The notes: a model not told the origin generated them from the letters alone. A DNA stretch of 64,000 bases from Thalassobaculum sp. OXR-137 (GCF_034377285.1 NZ_CP139715.1:4448001-4512000); one strand, 5' to 3'; shown: positions 36,290 to 45,622, counted from the stretch's first letter. Program-made: numbers and translations.

Positions 36290-37726
36290 TCAGTCGTCGA
36301 CGTAGGGGTTGCGCCGTTTGCGCAGGTTAACCCGGATCGGCACCCCGACCAGCCCGAATTCGTCCCGGAGTCCGCCGATCAGGTAGCGGACATAGCTTTC
36401 CGGCAGCTCGTCGGCCTGGCTGACGAAGGCGGCGAAGGTCGGCGGACGGGCCTTGACCTGGGTCATGTAGCGCAGGCGCAGGCGCCGGCCCTTGGACAGC
36501 GGCGGCGGATGCTGGTCGACCATCCGTTCCAGCCAGCGGTTCAGCCGGCTGGTCGGCACGCGGGTGTTCCAGACGTCGTAGATGTCGAACACCGCGTCCA
36601 GCAGCTTGTCCAGGTTGCTGCCGCGCAGGGCGGAGACGGCGATCCAGGGAATGCCGCGCACCTGGGCGAGCGAGGTGTCCAACCGGTCGCGCAGGCGCTG
36701 GCCGGCGGCGTTCTTGTCGGCGACCGCGTCCCACTTGTTCACGGCGATGATCAGGGCGCGGCCCTGGTCCAGCACCGTGCGGGCGATGGCCAGGTCCTGC
36801 TTCTCCAGCATCTGCTCGCCGTCGAGCACCAGCATGACCACCTGGGCGAAGCGCACGGCGCGCATGCTGTCGGTGGTGGACATCCGCTCCAGCTTCTCCA
36901 CCACCCGCGCCTTGCGGCGCAGTCCGGCGGTGTCGATCAGGTGGATGTCCCGGCCCTTGTAGCTCCACGGGATCTCGATGGAGTCGCGGGTGATGCCGGC
37001 CTCCGGACCGGTCAGCAGACGGTCCTCGCCGAGCAGCCGGTTGATCAGGGTCGACTTGCCGACGTTCGGGCGGCCGACGATGGCGAGCTTCAGCGGTCCC
37101 TTCGGCCCCCGGTCCTTGAGGATCGCGTCCTCTTCCAGGTCGGCCTCGTCCAGATCGACGCCGTCCAGGATCTCCTCGGGGAACGGGTCGTCGTCGTACT
37201 GGGCCGCCAGTTCGGCCGCCAGCACCGGGTCGGCCTCGATCCGGGCGCGGATGAGGTCGTAGAGCTCTCCCATGCCCTCGCCGTGCTCGGCCGAGATCGG
37301 CACCGGGTCGCCAAGGCCGAGCTTGTAGGCCTCGCTGAGCCCGGCGATGCCGCCCCGCCCCTCGCACTTGTTGGCGAGCACGGTGACCGGCACCTTCACC
37401 CGGCGCAGCCAGTCGGCGAAATGCGCGTCCAGCGGCGTCACGCCGGCCCGGGCGTCGATCATCATGAACACCAGATCGGCCTGCTGCACCGCCGCCTCGG
37501 TCTGGCGGCGCATGCGCCCTTCCAGACTGTCGTCGTGAGCGTCCTCCAGGCCGGCGGTGTCGACGATGCGGAAGCTCAGATCGGCGATCCGGGCGTCCCC
37601 CTCGCGCCGGTCGCGGGTCACACCGGGGGTATCGTCGACCAGGGCGTGCTTGGTCCCGGTCAGCCGGTTGAACAGCGTCGACTTGCCGACATTCGGCCGG
37701 CCGATGATGGCGACCTTGAGCGCCAT
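36290..37726 (-). CDS. der: Ribosome-assembly GTPase Der
   Basis: The product is 478 aa with two G domains, each with GRPNVGKST (residues 9-17 and again near 217), DTAGL and NKCE/NKWD motifs, and a C-terminal KH-like domain. It acts in maturation of the 50S subunit. The stretch between the two domains is acidic. It follows bamB on the same strand with 10 bases between, a common pairing. Confidence 0.98.
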   Translation of the reverse strand: MALKVAIIGRPNVGKSTLFNRLTGTKHALVDDTPGVTRDRREGDARIADLSFRIVDTAGLEDAHDDSLEGRMRRQTEAAVQQADLVFMMIDARAGVTPLDAHFADWLRRVKVPVTVLANKCEGRGGIAGLSEAYKLGLGDPVPISAEHGEGMGELYDLIRARIEADPVLAAELAAQYDDDPFPEEILDGVDLDEADLEEDAILKDRGPKGPLKLAIVGRPNVGKSTLINRLLGEDRLLTGPEAGITRDSIEIPWSYKGRDIHLIDTAGLRRKARVVEKLERMSTTDSMRAVRFAQVVMLVLDGEQMLEKQDLAIARTVLDQGRALIIAVNKWDAVADKNAAGQRLRDRLDTSLAQVRGIPWIAVSALRGSNLDKLLDAVFDIYDVWNTRVPTSRLNRWLERMVDQHPPPLSKGRRLRLRYMTQVKARPPTFAAFVSQADELPESYVRYLIGGLRDEFGLVGVPIRVNLRKRRNPYVDD

Positions 37727-37736
37727 GTCCGGTCCC

Positions 37737-39074
37737 CTAACGGTACGCGCGCAATTGCGCGTCGTTGTCTAGCACGTAGACCGTGCTGCCGGCGACGATC
37801 GGGGCGAGGTAGATCGGATCGCCGACCTCGATGCGTCCCAGCAATTTGCCGGTATAGGGGGAGATCGCATAGACGAAGCCGTCCGACGAGCCGAGCAGCA
37901 GGCGGTCGCCCACCAGTACAGGGCCGGCGTACTGGATCGGATCCTGCTGATCCTCCATGTCCTCGAAATTCGGCAGCCGGTGCACCCAGCGCACCCGGCC
38001 GTCCAGCCGGGTCAGGGCGACGAGCTCGCCGCTCAGGCTGACCACGAAGACGTAGTCGCCGGCCACCCAGGGCATGTGGGTGCTGCCGATCGCCCGCTCC
38101 CAGACCCGGCGGCCCGAGCGCATGTCGATGGCCGCCATACGGCCGGCGTGGCTGACGGCGAAGGCCAGCTCGCCGTCGATAACCGGGCTGCCGCGGATAT
38201 CGGCGAGCCGGGAAATCGCGTCCAGCGCCCGCAGGCTCGACAGGTTCTCCACCCAGACCACGCGGCCGGTCTCGACCCGCAGGGCGAAGAGCTGGCCGGA
38301 GGAATACGGCACCAGGACCGTGGATCCCTGCACCGCCGGGGCGGCGCCGCCCAGCAGGGAGGCGATCTCGGTGATGCCCTGATGCTCCCAGATCCGGGAG
38401 CCGTCGGCGGTGGACAGGGCGATGGTGCGGTTCTCCAGGGTCACCGCGAACAGCCGTCCGTCGGCGATGGCCGGCGCGCCTCGGACGGGGCCCGGCAGGC
38501 GCACGCGCCAGTTCTCCGAGCCGTCCGCGATGGAGAAGGAGATCACCTCGCCGAAGCCGGTGGCGGCGTAGACGTTGGCGGCATCGGCGACGATGCCGCC
38601 CGGATAGACCGCGTCGTCCTCGTCCTCGGGCTTCAGGTCGTGGTCCCAGAGCTCGCGGCCGTTGGCGGCACTGACCGCCCGCAGGTTGGCCTCGCTGTCG
38701 AGGACCAAGACGGTGTCGCCCACCACCAGTGGCTGGGTGAGCAGCGAGACCTCGTCATCGCCGCCGCTGCCGATCGACACGGACCAGGCCTGGGCCAGAT
38801 TGTCACCGGCATCCACATGGCCGAGCGCCTTGGACGCGTTGCCGCCGGGCTGCGACCAGTAGGCGTTCACGTAGGGACGCGGCAGCACCACCGGCTGGTC
38901 GGCCAGGTTGGGATCCGCTTTGATGCCCTCGCCGATCTGCAGGACGGGAATCCGCTCGCCCGGAAGCGGGACCTTGGAATCCTCGCCGAAGAAGTCGCCG
39001 CTGCCGCAGGCCCCGAGTGCCAGGGCGACGGCGAGAGCGGCGGCGAGAGGGAAACAGGCGCCGAAGCGAATCAC
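37737..39074 (-). CDS. bamB: Outer-membrane assembly lipoprotein BamB
   Basis: The product is 445 aa. The signal peptide ends in a lipobox LGAC with Cys23. The rest is a PQQ-like eight-bladed propeller with repeated W-docking strands (GRELWDHDL, GSENWRVRL, GRVVWVENL, GRRVWERAI, GRVRWVHRL). BamB is the scaffold lipoprotein of the BAM complex. It sits between the YfgM-like TPR protein and der, the same order as in many proteobacteria. Confidence 0.95.
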   Translation of the reverse strand: MIRFGACFPLAAALAVALALGACGSGDFFGEDSKVPLPGERIPVLQIGEGIKADPNLADQPVVLPRPYVNAYWSQPGGNASKALGHVDAGDNLAQAWSVSIGSGGDDEVSLLTQPLVVGDTVLVLDSEANLRAVSAANGRELWDHDLKPEDEDDAVYPGGIVADAANVYAATGFGEVISFSIADGSENWRVRLPGPVRGAPAIADGRLFAVTLENRTIALSTADGSRIWEHQGITEIASLLGGAAPAVQGSTVLVPYSSGQLFALRVETGRVVWVENLSSLRALDAISRLADIRGSPVIDGELAFAVSHAGRMAAIDMRSGRRVWERAIGSTHMPWVAGDYVFVVSLSGELVALTRLDGRVRWVHRLPNFEDMEDQQDPIQYAGPVLVGDRLLLGSSDGFVYAISPYTGKLLGRIEVGDPIYLAPIVAGSTVYVLDNDAQLRAYR

Positions 39075-39081
39075 GCTGACC

Positions 39082-39741
39082 TCACCCGCCCAGTGCCTGA
39101 AGAAGCTCGCTGGCGCGCTGGCGCAGCCGGGCCGGCGTGGCCGGGTTGTCGGCGATCAGCTTCAGCGTCTCCCGGGCAGCGTCGGTATCGCCCTGCTGGA
39201 TCGAGATGGCCGCCTCGGTTTCCCGGGCCAGCGGCTCCCAGGCGTTGCCGGGGGTCAGGAGCGGCGCCAGGTCGCCGTGCAGCGTCGCCGCGTCGGCCGC
39301 GCCGATGCGCAGCCGCACGCCGTGCAGCCGGGCGAGGTCGCCATAGGGCGCGGGCACCGAGGCGTCGTTGGCGATCGCCATGTAGGTCTCGGCGGCGGCC
39401 GGAATGTCGTCGGCCTCCACCAGGGCGGCGGCCTGGCTCAGACGGGCGATGGCGGCATACCCGGCATCCCCGGTATCGGCGAGCGCGGCGAAGGCCTGGG
39501 CGGCCTCGCGCGGCTTGTCCTCGCCGAGCAGGTCGGACGCGGTGGCATAGGCGGCAGCCTGTTCGGCCTGGGCGTTCGCCTGATACTGACGCCAGAAGAC
39601 GTTGCCGGCGACGGCCAGGACGATGCCCACGCAGAGCGCGATGACCCATCCGCCATACTTCTTCCACAGCGTCGCGGCGCGCTCCTGCTGCAGTTCTTCG
39701 TCGACTTCCCGGAAGATGTCGGCCACGGCATCGTTCTCCAA
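39082..39741 (-). CDS. YfgM-like inner-membrane TPR protein
   Basis: The product is 219 aa. A charged N-terminal segment (FREVDEELQQERAATLWKKYG) is followed by one membrane helix (residues 30-48), then a periplasmic TPR region to the end. YfgM is an ancillary SecYEG factor linked to periplasmic chaperones. Its place directly before bamB-der agrees with E. coli order. The stop is 7 bases before the bamB start. Confidence 0.9.
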   Translation of the reverse strand: MENDAVADIFREVDEELQQERAATLWKKYGGWVIALCVGIVLAVAGNVFWRQYQANAQAEQAAAYATASDLLGEDKPREAAQAFAALADTGDAGYAAIARLSQAAALVEADDIPAAAETYMAIANDASVPAPYGDLARLHGVRLRIGAADAATLHGDLAPLLTPGNAWEPLARETEAAISIQQGDTDAARETLKLIADNPATPARLRQRASELLQALGG

Positions 39742-40040
39742 ACTCAGGTGTCCGGCCCGCCGCCCGCATCCGGGACATAGTCGCCCACGGAGTGGCGGCG
39801 GTCGCGCAACCTAGCGGCGGGGCGTGCGGAAATCAACGCGCACCGCCCGCAGGGCGTCTGCAGGGCTGCCACCGCCCTGCGGCAATGCCGGGGCGACGCC
39901 GTGGCATCCGTGTGGCGGTGTCGCGCGGGTTTACGCAATCCCAGCGCCGCGGCGTGTCCGCTGGGGGTTTACCCCGCCGGCAAATTCAGGAAGACTCTCC
40001 GGACAGACAGGCTAGGTAACGCAAGGATATCCGCCGGCCG
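39742..40040. other. Divergent intergenic region, no gene
   Basis: This 299-base gap between the YfgM-like gene and DUF2794 is GC-rich and shows no coding frame of the local codon style. It must hold both promoters, but I cannot assign them. Confidence 0.4.
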
Positions 40041-40379
40041 ATGGAAAATCTCATCCGTCTCCCGAGCACGCGCAAGTCGGTCCGCCACTTCTTCTTCACC
40101 CGCAATGAACTGGGGCAGCTTCTGTCGCTGTATGCGAGCCGCGTGGCCGCCGGCGAATGGCGGGACTACGCGCTGGACCGGCACGACGACATGGCGGTGT
40201 TCTCGATCTTCCGCCACACCCACGAGCGGCCGCTGTATTCGGTGTCGAAGACCCAGCGCCGCGGCCAGAAGCGCCCGACCTTCGCCCTCTTCGCCGGCCC
40301 GAAGCGGCTGAAGAGCAGCAGCAGCCTGCTCGACGTGCTCGCGGTGTTCGAGAAACTGCCCCGGCTCGTGCGGAGCTGA
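40041..40379 (+). CDS. DUF2794 family protein
   Basis: The product is 112 aa. The family core VRHFFFTRNELGQLLSLYASRVAAGEWRDYAL and the later RRGQKRPTFALFAGPKRLK match DUF2794, an alphaproteobacterial family of unknown function. No signal peptide or membrane segment. It is single, and repeat copy E lies right after its stop. Confidence 0.88.
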   Translation: MENLIRLPSTRKSVRHFFFTRNELGQLLSLYASRVAAGEWRDYALDRHDDMAVFSIFRHTHERPLYSVSKTQRRGQKRPTFALFAGPKRLKSSSSLLDVLAVFEKLPRLVRS

Positions 40380-40409
40380 GGGCGCAGGACTCCGCGCTCT
40401 CCCCTCACC

Positions 40410-40484
40410 CGTCATCCCGAACTCGTTTCGGGACCTCATCGGAGCCTTGGCCTTGCAAGGTCCCGAAACGAGTTCGGGATGACG
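40410..40484. repeat. Palindromic repeat, copy E (inner module only)
   Basis: Two perfect 27-base arms starting CGTCATCCCGAACTCG (40410) and ending GAGTTCGGGATGACG (40484) flank a 21-base centre. There is no outer CCCTTCGACACG module. This shows that the two modules can move or persist independently. Confidence 0.9.
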
Positions 40485-40627
40485 GATCGGGTGTGTATGA
40501 GACGCGATAAATAAATACGCAAACACACTCAAAGAGTCTCTTCCGCCTTCATTTTCGATCCACTCTGCCGCCTCGCCATCTGCACAACTTCTAGCTGAAT
40601 CCAAGCCCGGTTGAATTTCGGTGCCGA

Positions 40628-40657
40628 TTGTTCGCTTCAAATGTTCTTGTTATGTTC
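40628..40657 (+). promoter_or_regulatory. Candidate SOS promoter with LexA box
   Basis: TTGTTC (40628-40633) and TATGTT (40651-40656) are 17 bases apart. A direct repeat GTTC-N7-GTTC (40643-40646, 40654-40657), the alphaproteobacterial LexA box, overlaps the -10 box. It lies 34 bases before the zinc-ribbon gene start, in an AT-rich stretch (40490-40670). Confidence 0.7.
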
Positions 40658-40691
40658 TCATCCCGGACGACGGAACGAGGACGGTGGCGCG

Positions 40692-40973
40692 ATGGGACGG
40701 CTGAAGCGGGACTTGATGGATAAGACGGATCGCGCCCAGCGTGCGGCCCATCTGGGGGATCTGCTGTCGGCCAAGGTCGGCGTGTTCTGCTGGTGCAACC
40801 GCTGCGGCCACCATGCCGAGGCGGCGACGGCCATGCTGGTCGCGCAGCTCGGCCCGGACTTCCCCGTGCCGGAAATCGGCGCCCGGATGCGGTGCAGCGC
40901 CTGCGGCTCGAAGGACGTGGCGACCCGCCCGGCCTGGCCGAGCCAGGGGCAGATCACCAAACACACGGGCTGA
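40692..40973 (+). CDS. Small zinc-ribbon protein, putatively SOS-regulated
   Basis: The product is 93 aa from the ATG at 40692 (MGRLKRDLM), which has GAGGAC upstream. Two Cys pairs are visible: CWCNRCGHH and CSACGSKD, about 40 residues apart, forming a likely zinc ribbon. The tail ends QITKHTG. I do not recognise a named family. The promoter with a LexA box in front makes a DNA-damage role likely, but the action of the protein is unknown. It is followed by a 232-base gap without a clear gene. Confidence 0.75.
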   Translation: MGRLKRDLMDKTDRAQRAAHLGDLLSAKVGVFCWCNRCGHHAEAATAMLVAQLGPDFPVPEIGARMRCSACGSKDVATRPAWPSQGQITKHTG

Positions 40974-41205
40974 GTCCGCGCCGGCGTCCGGGCCGTCCCC
41001 CAACTGGGCAAAGGCGGTCTCTGCCCGGCATCCGACCGGGCAGTTTCTGCCGTCGCACCGGCAGCGGCGGCAGCACCACCGGGCGCGAATCGTTGAAATT
41101 CAAAGGCCGGATCGCTGGCACGCCGGTTGCTGGATATCGGGCGGAAGCCGTGCCCTCGGACACCGCTCCACAGGACACGATGCAGCACCATTCGGAGATG
41201 ACGCC

Positions 41206-41559
41206 ATGTCAGCCACCCTCGCCTCGGGCAGCCAGAACGCAGATCGCCGCCGCGCCCGTCGCATCTCCGCGCCCATGACCGTGGTCATCGGCAACGCCCC
41301 CTACGCCATCGGCGACTGGAGTCTGGGCGGCCTCCGGGTTCTCGAATATTCCGGCGCGCTGGAGCCGGGCGACAGCACCGCCATGCGCGTCTTCGTGCCG
41401 ACCGCCGGCCCGGGCGCCCTGTTCCGCACCAACGGCGAGGTCCGGCGCAAGGACGAGGCCGACGGATCGGTCGGCGTGGCGTTCAACGATTTGGATTCGG
41501 TCGCCTTCGACACGCTGAACCGGTATTTTCGCGAGAGATTGCTCCGCGGCGTCCTCTGA
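41206..41559 (+). CDS. PilZ-domain protein
   Basis: The product is 117 aa. The c-di-GMP binding signature is intact: DRRRARRIS (RxxxR) and, about 20 residues later, DWSLGGL (D-x-S-x-x-G). A single PilZ domain with no output domain suggests a small adaptor. The start at 41206 is the first ATG before the basic motif. It precedes the two-helix membrane protein by 15 bases. Confidence 0.9.
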   Translation: MSATLASGSQNADRRRARRISAPMTVVIGNAPYAIGDWSLGGLRVLEYSGALEPGDSTAMRVFVPTAGPGALFRTNGEVRRKDEADGSVGVAFNDLDSVAFDTLNRYFRERLLRGVL

Positions 41560-41574
41560 TCGCGGACCGGAACG

Positions 41575-42180
41575 ATGTCGATGCGAGCGGAACAGCGTAT
41601 GCGCCCACCGTCCAACCGCCCTGCCCGCGCCACCCCGCCGCCGCGTCGCGGGGCCGCGAGCCCCGGCGCGGGCGCGGTGCCGCCTCCGGTGTTCCGCGAG
41701 CAGCCGGCGAACTCCGATGACGGCCCGATCTATCCGAGCCTGAAGCGCAAGACGCCGGCCGAACGGGCCGCCGCCATCGTCGCGGACCTGAAGGAGGCGA
41801 TCCTCAACCCGGGCCGCCTCGATGGCAGCACCGGCATGTCCTACAACGACTGGGCTCGGATCGCGCAGACCAAGATCACCCGCGCTATCGCCGAAGCCGA
41901 GGCCTCGGCGATGTTCCGCGAGCTGATGTCGGCCAACCGCATCGGCGGGCTGTGCGTGCGGGTCGGCTTCCTGCTGTTCGCCGCCCTGGCCTCCTTCGGC
42001 GGGTTCTGGTTCGGCACGGTGTTCATCTGGGAGACCTACGGACCGGCCTGGGGCACCGGCGCCATGGCCTCGGCCATCGGCCTCGCCCTGGCCTTCGTCG
42101 TCGCCGGCGTGATGCTGAGCGGCAAGGACGTGGAGGTCATCCGCAAGGACGTGCGTCAGAAACTCAATCTGGACGACTGA
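41575..42180 (+). CDS. Membrane protein of unknown function
   Basis: The product is 201 aa. A Pro/Arg-rich disordered N-terminus (residues 1-45) is followed by a helical region with DLKEAILNPGRL and SYNDWARIAQTKITRAIAEAE, and two membrane segments at about 127-147 and 155-178. The C-terminus is charged. I do not recognise a family. It follows the PilZ gene closely, so they may share an operon. Confidence 0.75.
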   Translation: MSMRAEQRMRPPSNRPARATPPPRRGAASPGAGAVPPPVFREQPANSDDGPIYPSLKRKTPAERAAAIVADLKEAILNPGRLDGSTGMSYNDWARIAQTKITRAIAEAEASAMFRELMSANRIGGLCVRVGFLLFAALASFGGFWFGTVFIWETYGPAWGTGAMASAIGLALAFVVAGVMLSGKDVEVIRKDVRQKLNLDD

Positions 42181-42243
42181 CGCGTCCATATTCCCCCCGC
42201 TATAGTCGCCTCCGATCAAGAAACCGAGGACCGGAGGGACCCC

Positions 42244-43020
42244 ATGAAACTCGATCTGACGGGCAAGCGCGCCATCATCACCGCCGGCGCCCAGGGCATC
42301 GGCCGCAAGACCGCCGAGGTCTTCGCCGCGGCCGGCGCCACCGTCTATACCTGCGACCTGGACGTGGACGCGCTGGAGGACGCCAAGGCGACCATTCCGG
42401 GCCTGCAGGGCGTGCCCTGCGACGTCGGCGACGCGGCCGCCTTCCAGGACTTCATGGACAGGGGGATCGAGACCCTGGGCGGGCTCGACATCATGGTGAA
42501 CAACGCCGGCACCGCCGGGCCGACCGCGCCGGTGGAAGAGGTGTCGCTGGAGGACTGGACCGCCTGTCTGACCGTGAACCTGACCAGCGCCTTCCTCGGC
42601 ACCCAGAAGGCGGTGCCGGCGCTGATCAAGTCGGGCGGCGGCAGCATCGTCAACCTGTCCTCGGCGGCCGGCAAGTTCGGCTTCCCGCTGCGCAGCCCCT
42701 ATTCGGCGGCGAAGTTCGGCATCGTCGGCTTCACCCGCACCTGCGCCATGGAGCTCGGCCCGCACGGGATCCGCGTGAACTGCGTCCAGCCGGGTCCGGT
42801 GGAGGGTGCGCGCATCGACCGGGTGATCCGGGCGAAGGCGGAAGCCGGCGGCATCTCCGAGAACGAGATGCGCACCAAGATGGCCGACGTGACCCTGATG
42901 AAGCGGTTCGTGACGGCGGGCGACATCGCCCACCAGATCCTGTTCATCTGCTCCGAGGCCGGCCGCAACATCACCGGCCAGTCGCTCAGCGTCGATGCCG
43001 GGCTGGAGGGGCTGGCGTAA
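42244..43020 (+). CDS. SDR-family oxidoreductase
   Basis: The product is 258 aa. TAGAQGIG, NNAG, and Ser...Tyr-x3-Lys (LSSAAGKFG, PYSAAKFG) are complete. The C-terminal GRNITGQSLSVDAGLEGLA is the classic SDR end. GGAGGG lies 6 bases before the start. It is closest in style to sugar/hydroxy-acid dehydrogenases; substrate unknown. Confidence 0.9.
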   Translation: MKLDLTGKRAIITAGAQGIGRKTAEVFAAAGATVYTCDLDVDALEDAKATIPGLQGVPCDVGDAAAFQDFMDRGIETLGGLDIMVNNAGTAGPTAPVEEVSLEDWTACLTVNLTSAFLGTQKAVPALIKSGGGSIVNLSSAAGKFGFPLRSPYSAAKFGIVGFTRTCAMELGPHGIRVNCVQPGPVEGARIDRVIRAKAEAGGISENEMRTKMADVTLMKRFVTAGDIAHQILFICSEAGRNITGQSLSVDAGLEGLA

Positions 43021-43034
43021 GCCCCTTACACCGC

Positions 43035-43084
43035 CGTCATCCCGGCGAGGCCCGGATCAAGTCCGGGGTGGTCCGGGATGACGA
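43035..43084. repeat. GTCATCCCGG-type hairpin
   Basis: GTCATCCCGG at 43035 pairs with CCGGGATGAC ending near 43082, and an inner CCGGATC-AAGTCCGG hairpin lies between. It is a different sequence from copies A-E but shares the GTCATCC/GGATGAC core. The rest of the gap to 43242 shows no gene. Confidence 0.7.
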
Positions 43085-43241
43085 AATGGGATGTTCAGAC
43101 TCCTCACCCACATCCCCTTCCCACGCACTCCCCGGCCTTGTGCCGGGGCAAGGGCTGGGGAAAGACGGGCCAAGCTTGGAAGCGCGCTGACGCCTCGGCC
43201 CGGAATAAATCCGGGCAATGTTGAAGAATTGGAAACGCCCC

Positions 43242-44123
43242 CTACGGCCGGTAGAGGTTCGGGATCAGGGCCGGGGCGTAGAGTGCCAGAACCACCGCCA
43301 GCGCCGCCGGCAGGGCCAGGATCGCCGCCAGGGCGATCGGCCGCACCGCGTCCGACTTGGTCAGCGCGTTGGTCGCCACGAAGCGGCGGGCCAGCGGCTC
43401 GATCGCCAGGGCCGACAGCACCAGCAGCACCAGAACCACCGGGAGCTTCGCCTGGTAGACCATGACCGCCGCCAGGGCGATCGCCACTGCACCGCCGCCG
43501 ATCTCGCCCGGCGCGCCGAACGGCAGGCGCCGGTTCGGCCAGTTGCAGATCACCCAGCCGAGGCCGGCCGCCGCCAGCGGCAGACCGATCGCCCAGGCAT
43601 AGCTCGGCCCGGTCACCAGCCCCAGCACGCCCAGCCCGGCGGCGATCACGGTCATCGCCACCGGCGCGCAGAGCTCGACTTCCGCAAGCTGATGCATCCG
43701 CCCGACGATCAGGCCGGCGACGGCGGAGACCTCGAACACCCGGTAGGGGAACTTATGGGCCGGCGTCTCGCCGGAGACGATCGCGGTCACATCGATGCCC
43801 GACGTCCAGACCACCGCCAGAAAGGGCCAGAAGAAGGCCAGCAGGACGGAGATGAAGCGGGTCTGGGTCACCATCTCGACCAGCAGACCGACCAGCCCGC
43901 CGGCCGCCGCCAGCCAGACGATCTTCTCCATCATGGTGACCGGCGGCGTGGGCGCCAGGCCGGGCAGAATCGCCACGGCGACGATCATGCCCACCGGGAT
44001 CCCGAAATCGGCGATCCGCGCCCCGGTTCCGGCACCGCCGACCAGCCGCAGCGCCAGGGCGACGGCCACGGTCACCGCAAGGGGAACCACCAGGGTGGCG
44101 ATCAGAGGATCAGTCAGCGTCAT
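43242..44123 (-). CDS. Polytopic membrane protein of unknown function
   Basis: The product is 293 aa with about nine hydrophobic segments spread over its whole length. No conserved charged pocket or motif could be named. It lies downstream of the nucleoside hydrolase on the same strand, with 61 bases between, so it may be co-transcribed. A transporter-like function is possible but not supported. Confidence 0.65.
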   Translation of the reverse strand: MTLTDPLIATLVVPLAVTVAVALALRLVGGAGTGARIADFGIPVGMIVAVAILPGLAPTPPVTMMEKIVWLAAAGGLVGLLVEMVTQTRFISVLLAFFWPFLAVVWTSGIDVTAIVSGETPAHKFPYRVFEVSAVAGLIVGRMHQLAEVELCAPVAMTVIAAGLGVLGLVTGPSYAWAIGLPLAAAGLGWVICNWPNRRLPFGAPGEIGGGAVAIALAAVMVYQAKLPVVLVLLVLSALAIEPLARRFVATNALTKSDAVRPIALAAILALPAALAVVLALYAPALIPNLYRP

Positions 44124-44184
44124 TGTCCTACCATGCCAAGTTTTCCGTCGGACGTCATGCGGGACGTCCCGTGTGCGTCGGCGA

Positions 44185-45186
44185 TCAGTCGCCGGGGCGG
44201 GCGGCGTCCAGCGCCACCAGCCGGTCCTTCAGCCAGTCGATGAAAGCCGGCGCGTCCACGCCGGTCACGATATCGGCCGTCGGTTCGCTCGAGGCGAAAT
44301 CGGCGACCGTGCGGCCGCGCGACGGACCGGTGTCGGTCACCACATCGACCCGCGCCGGCCGCGTCTCGAACAGCTCCGGCCGGATGGTCCACGCCACCGC
44401 CATGGCGTCATGCACCGCCTTGCCGCCGCGCTCCGCCGTGCTGGGGGTCTCGTAGCCGCCCAGCATGGCCGCCGCGGTCCTGCAGACGGTGCCGCCCGAC
44501 GCGGCGAGATCGGCGATCCAGGCCGGCGACAGCAGCGCCTGATGGGTGGCGTCGAGCGGAAACAGCACCGGGCGCGCCTCCGCCGGCCACAGGGTCGTGG
44601 TCAGCACGGTGCGGGCTGCCTCCGGGTCGGTGAAGATGTTGAACTCGGCCTGGGGGGTGACGTTCCCGCGGGCCACGCCGCCGCCCATGATCACCAGCCG
44701 GCGCCAGCGCGCGGCGGTCTCGGGCCGCTTGATCAGGGTCACGGCCACGTTGGTCAGCGGCCCGACCGCGACCAGCGTGCGGCCCCGCTCGGCCTCGGCG
44801 ATGAGCGCATCCACGCCGTGCGCGTCGTCGATGCCGCCGGCGCCGTCCGGCAGGTCCACCCCGCCGAGTCCGTTGCCGCCGTGGATATGGGCGGCGTCGT
44901 GGATCGGCGCGGTCAGCGGGCGCGGACAGCCGGCATGGACCGGCACGTCCGATCGGCCGGCCAGCGTCAGCACCTTGCGGGCGTTGCGGGCGGTCAGGGC
45001 CAGGCCGACATTGCCGTGGGTGGCGGTGATCGCCGCCATGCGCACCCGGTCGGGGCAAGCGGCGGCCAGCAGGATGGCGATGGCGTCGTCGATGCCGGGA
45101 TCGCAGTCGATGACGATGTCTTCGGAGGCCGCACCCGCGGGCGCGGTGCCGGATGAGGGATCGGACGGGGAAGGATGGGGGGTCAT
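44185..45186 (-). CDS. Inosine-uridine-type nucleoside hydrolase
   Basis: The product is 333 aa. The calcium-binding Asp cluster is DCDPGIDDAIAI near residues 24-35, and ITATHGN and EFNIFTDPEAA follow. It hydrolyses the N-glycosidic bond of nucleosides for salvage. The start MTPHPSP gives a Ser/Pro-rich leader of 20 residues before the fold; a later start is possible. It precedes the polytopic membrane protein. Confidence 0.92.
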   Translation of the reverse strand: MTPHPSPSDPSSGTAPAGAASEDIVIDCDPGIDDAIAILLAAACPDRVRMAAITATHGNVGLALTARNARKVLTLAGRSDVPVHAGCPRPLTAPIHDAAHIHGGNGLGGVDLPDGAGGIDDAHGVDALIAEAERGRTLVAVGPLTNVAVTLIKRPETAARWRRLVIMGGGVARGNVTPQAEFNIFTDPEAARTVLTTTLWPAEARPVLFPLDATHQALLSPAWIADLAASGGTVCRTAAAMLGGYETPSTAERGGKAVHDAMAVAWTIRPELFETRPARVDVVTDTGPSRGRTVADFASSEPTADIVTGVDAPAFIDWLKDRLVALDAARPGD

Positions 45187-45362
45187 GGCGGTCTCTCGGC
45201 GGATATCGGGTACCCTTCTAAGCCATCCGGGCGTTGCGCCAAACCGCCATCGCGGTTGCGCGACCCCAGCCGCCTGCGATAAGCCGTGGAGGACAGCGAG
45301 CTCGTACTCACCACATCGCAAGTTATTTAACAGCCCGATACGCTCATAGGGAGGAGACAGAC

Positions 45363-45578
45363 GTGACCCCGAAGGAAATCGCTCAGGTACAGGCGTATCT
45401 GCGCAATCGCTTTTCGAACAATCGGATCGCCCTCGTCCCGCGCGCGAACAAGGACGATTCCGTCGAAGTCACGCTGGACGACGAGTTCCTCGGCGTCATC
45501 TTCCGCGACGACGAGGACGGCGAGGTCTGTTACCAGTTCAACATGACCGTTCTGGATATCGACCTGGCGTCGCTCTGA
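45363..45578 (+). CDS. DUF3126 family protein
   Basis: The product is 71 aa with a GTG start and GGGAGGAG upstream. The family pattern VQAYLRNRFSNNRIALVPR and DDSVEVTLDDEFLGVIFRDDEDGEVCYQ is plain. It is an alphaproteobacterial family of unknown function. It ends at a hairpin shared with the convergent sulfotransferase. Confidence 0.9.
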   Translation: MTPKEIAQVQAYLRNRFSNNRIALVPRANKDDSVEVTLDDEFLGVIFRDDEDGEVCYQFNMTVLDIDLASL

Positions 45579-45588
45579 CCTCGACCTG

Positions 45589-45622
45589 GTGCCGGCGCCC
45601 CTCCTCAGGGGCGCGCCGGCAC
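45589..45622. terminator. Bidirectional hairpin between convergent genes
   Basis: GTGCCGGCG-CCCCT pairs with AGGGG-CGCGCCGGCAC with a two-base bulge. It lies in the 81-base gap between DUF3126 and the sulfotransferase. There is no U-tract, so termination is only likely. Confidence 0.5.
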
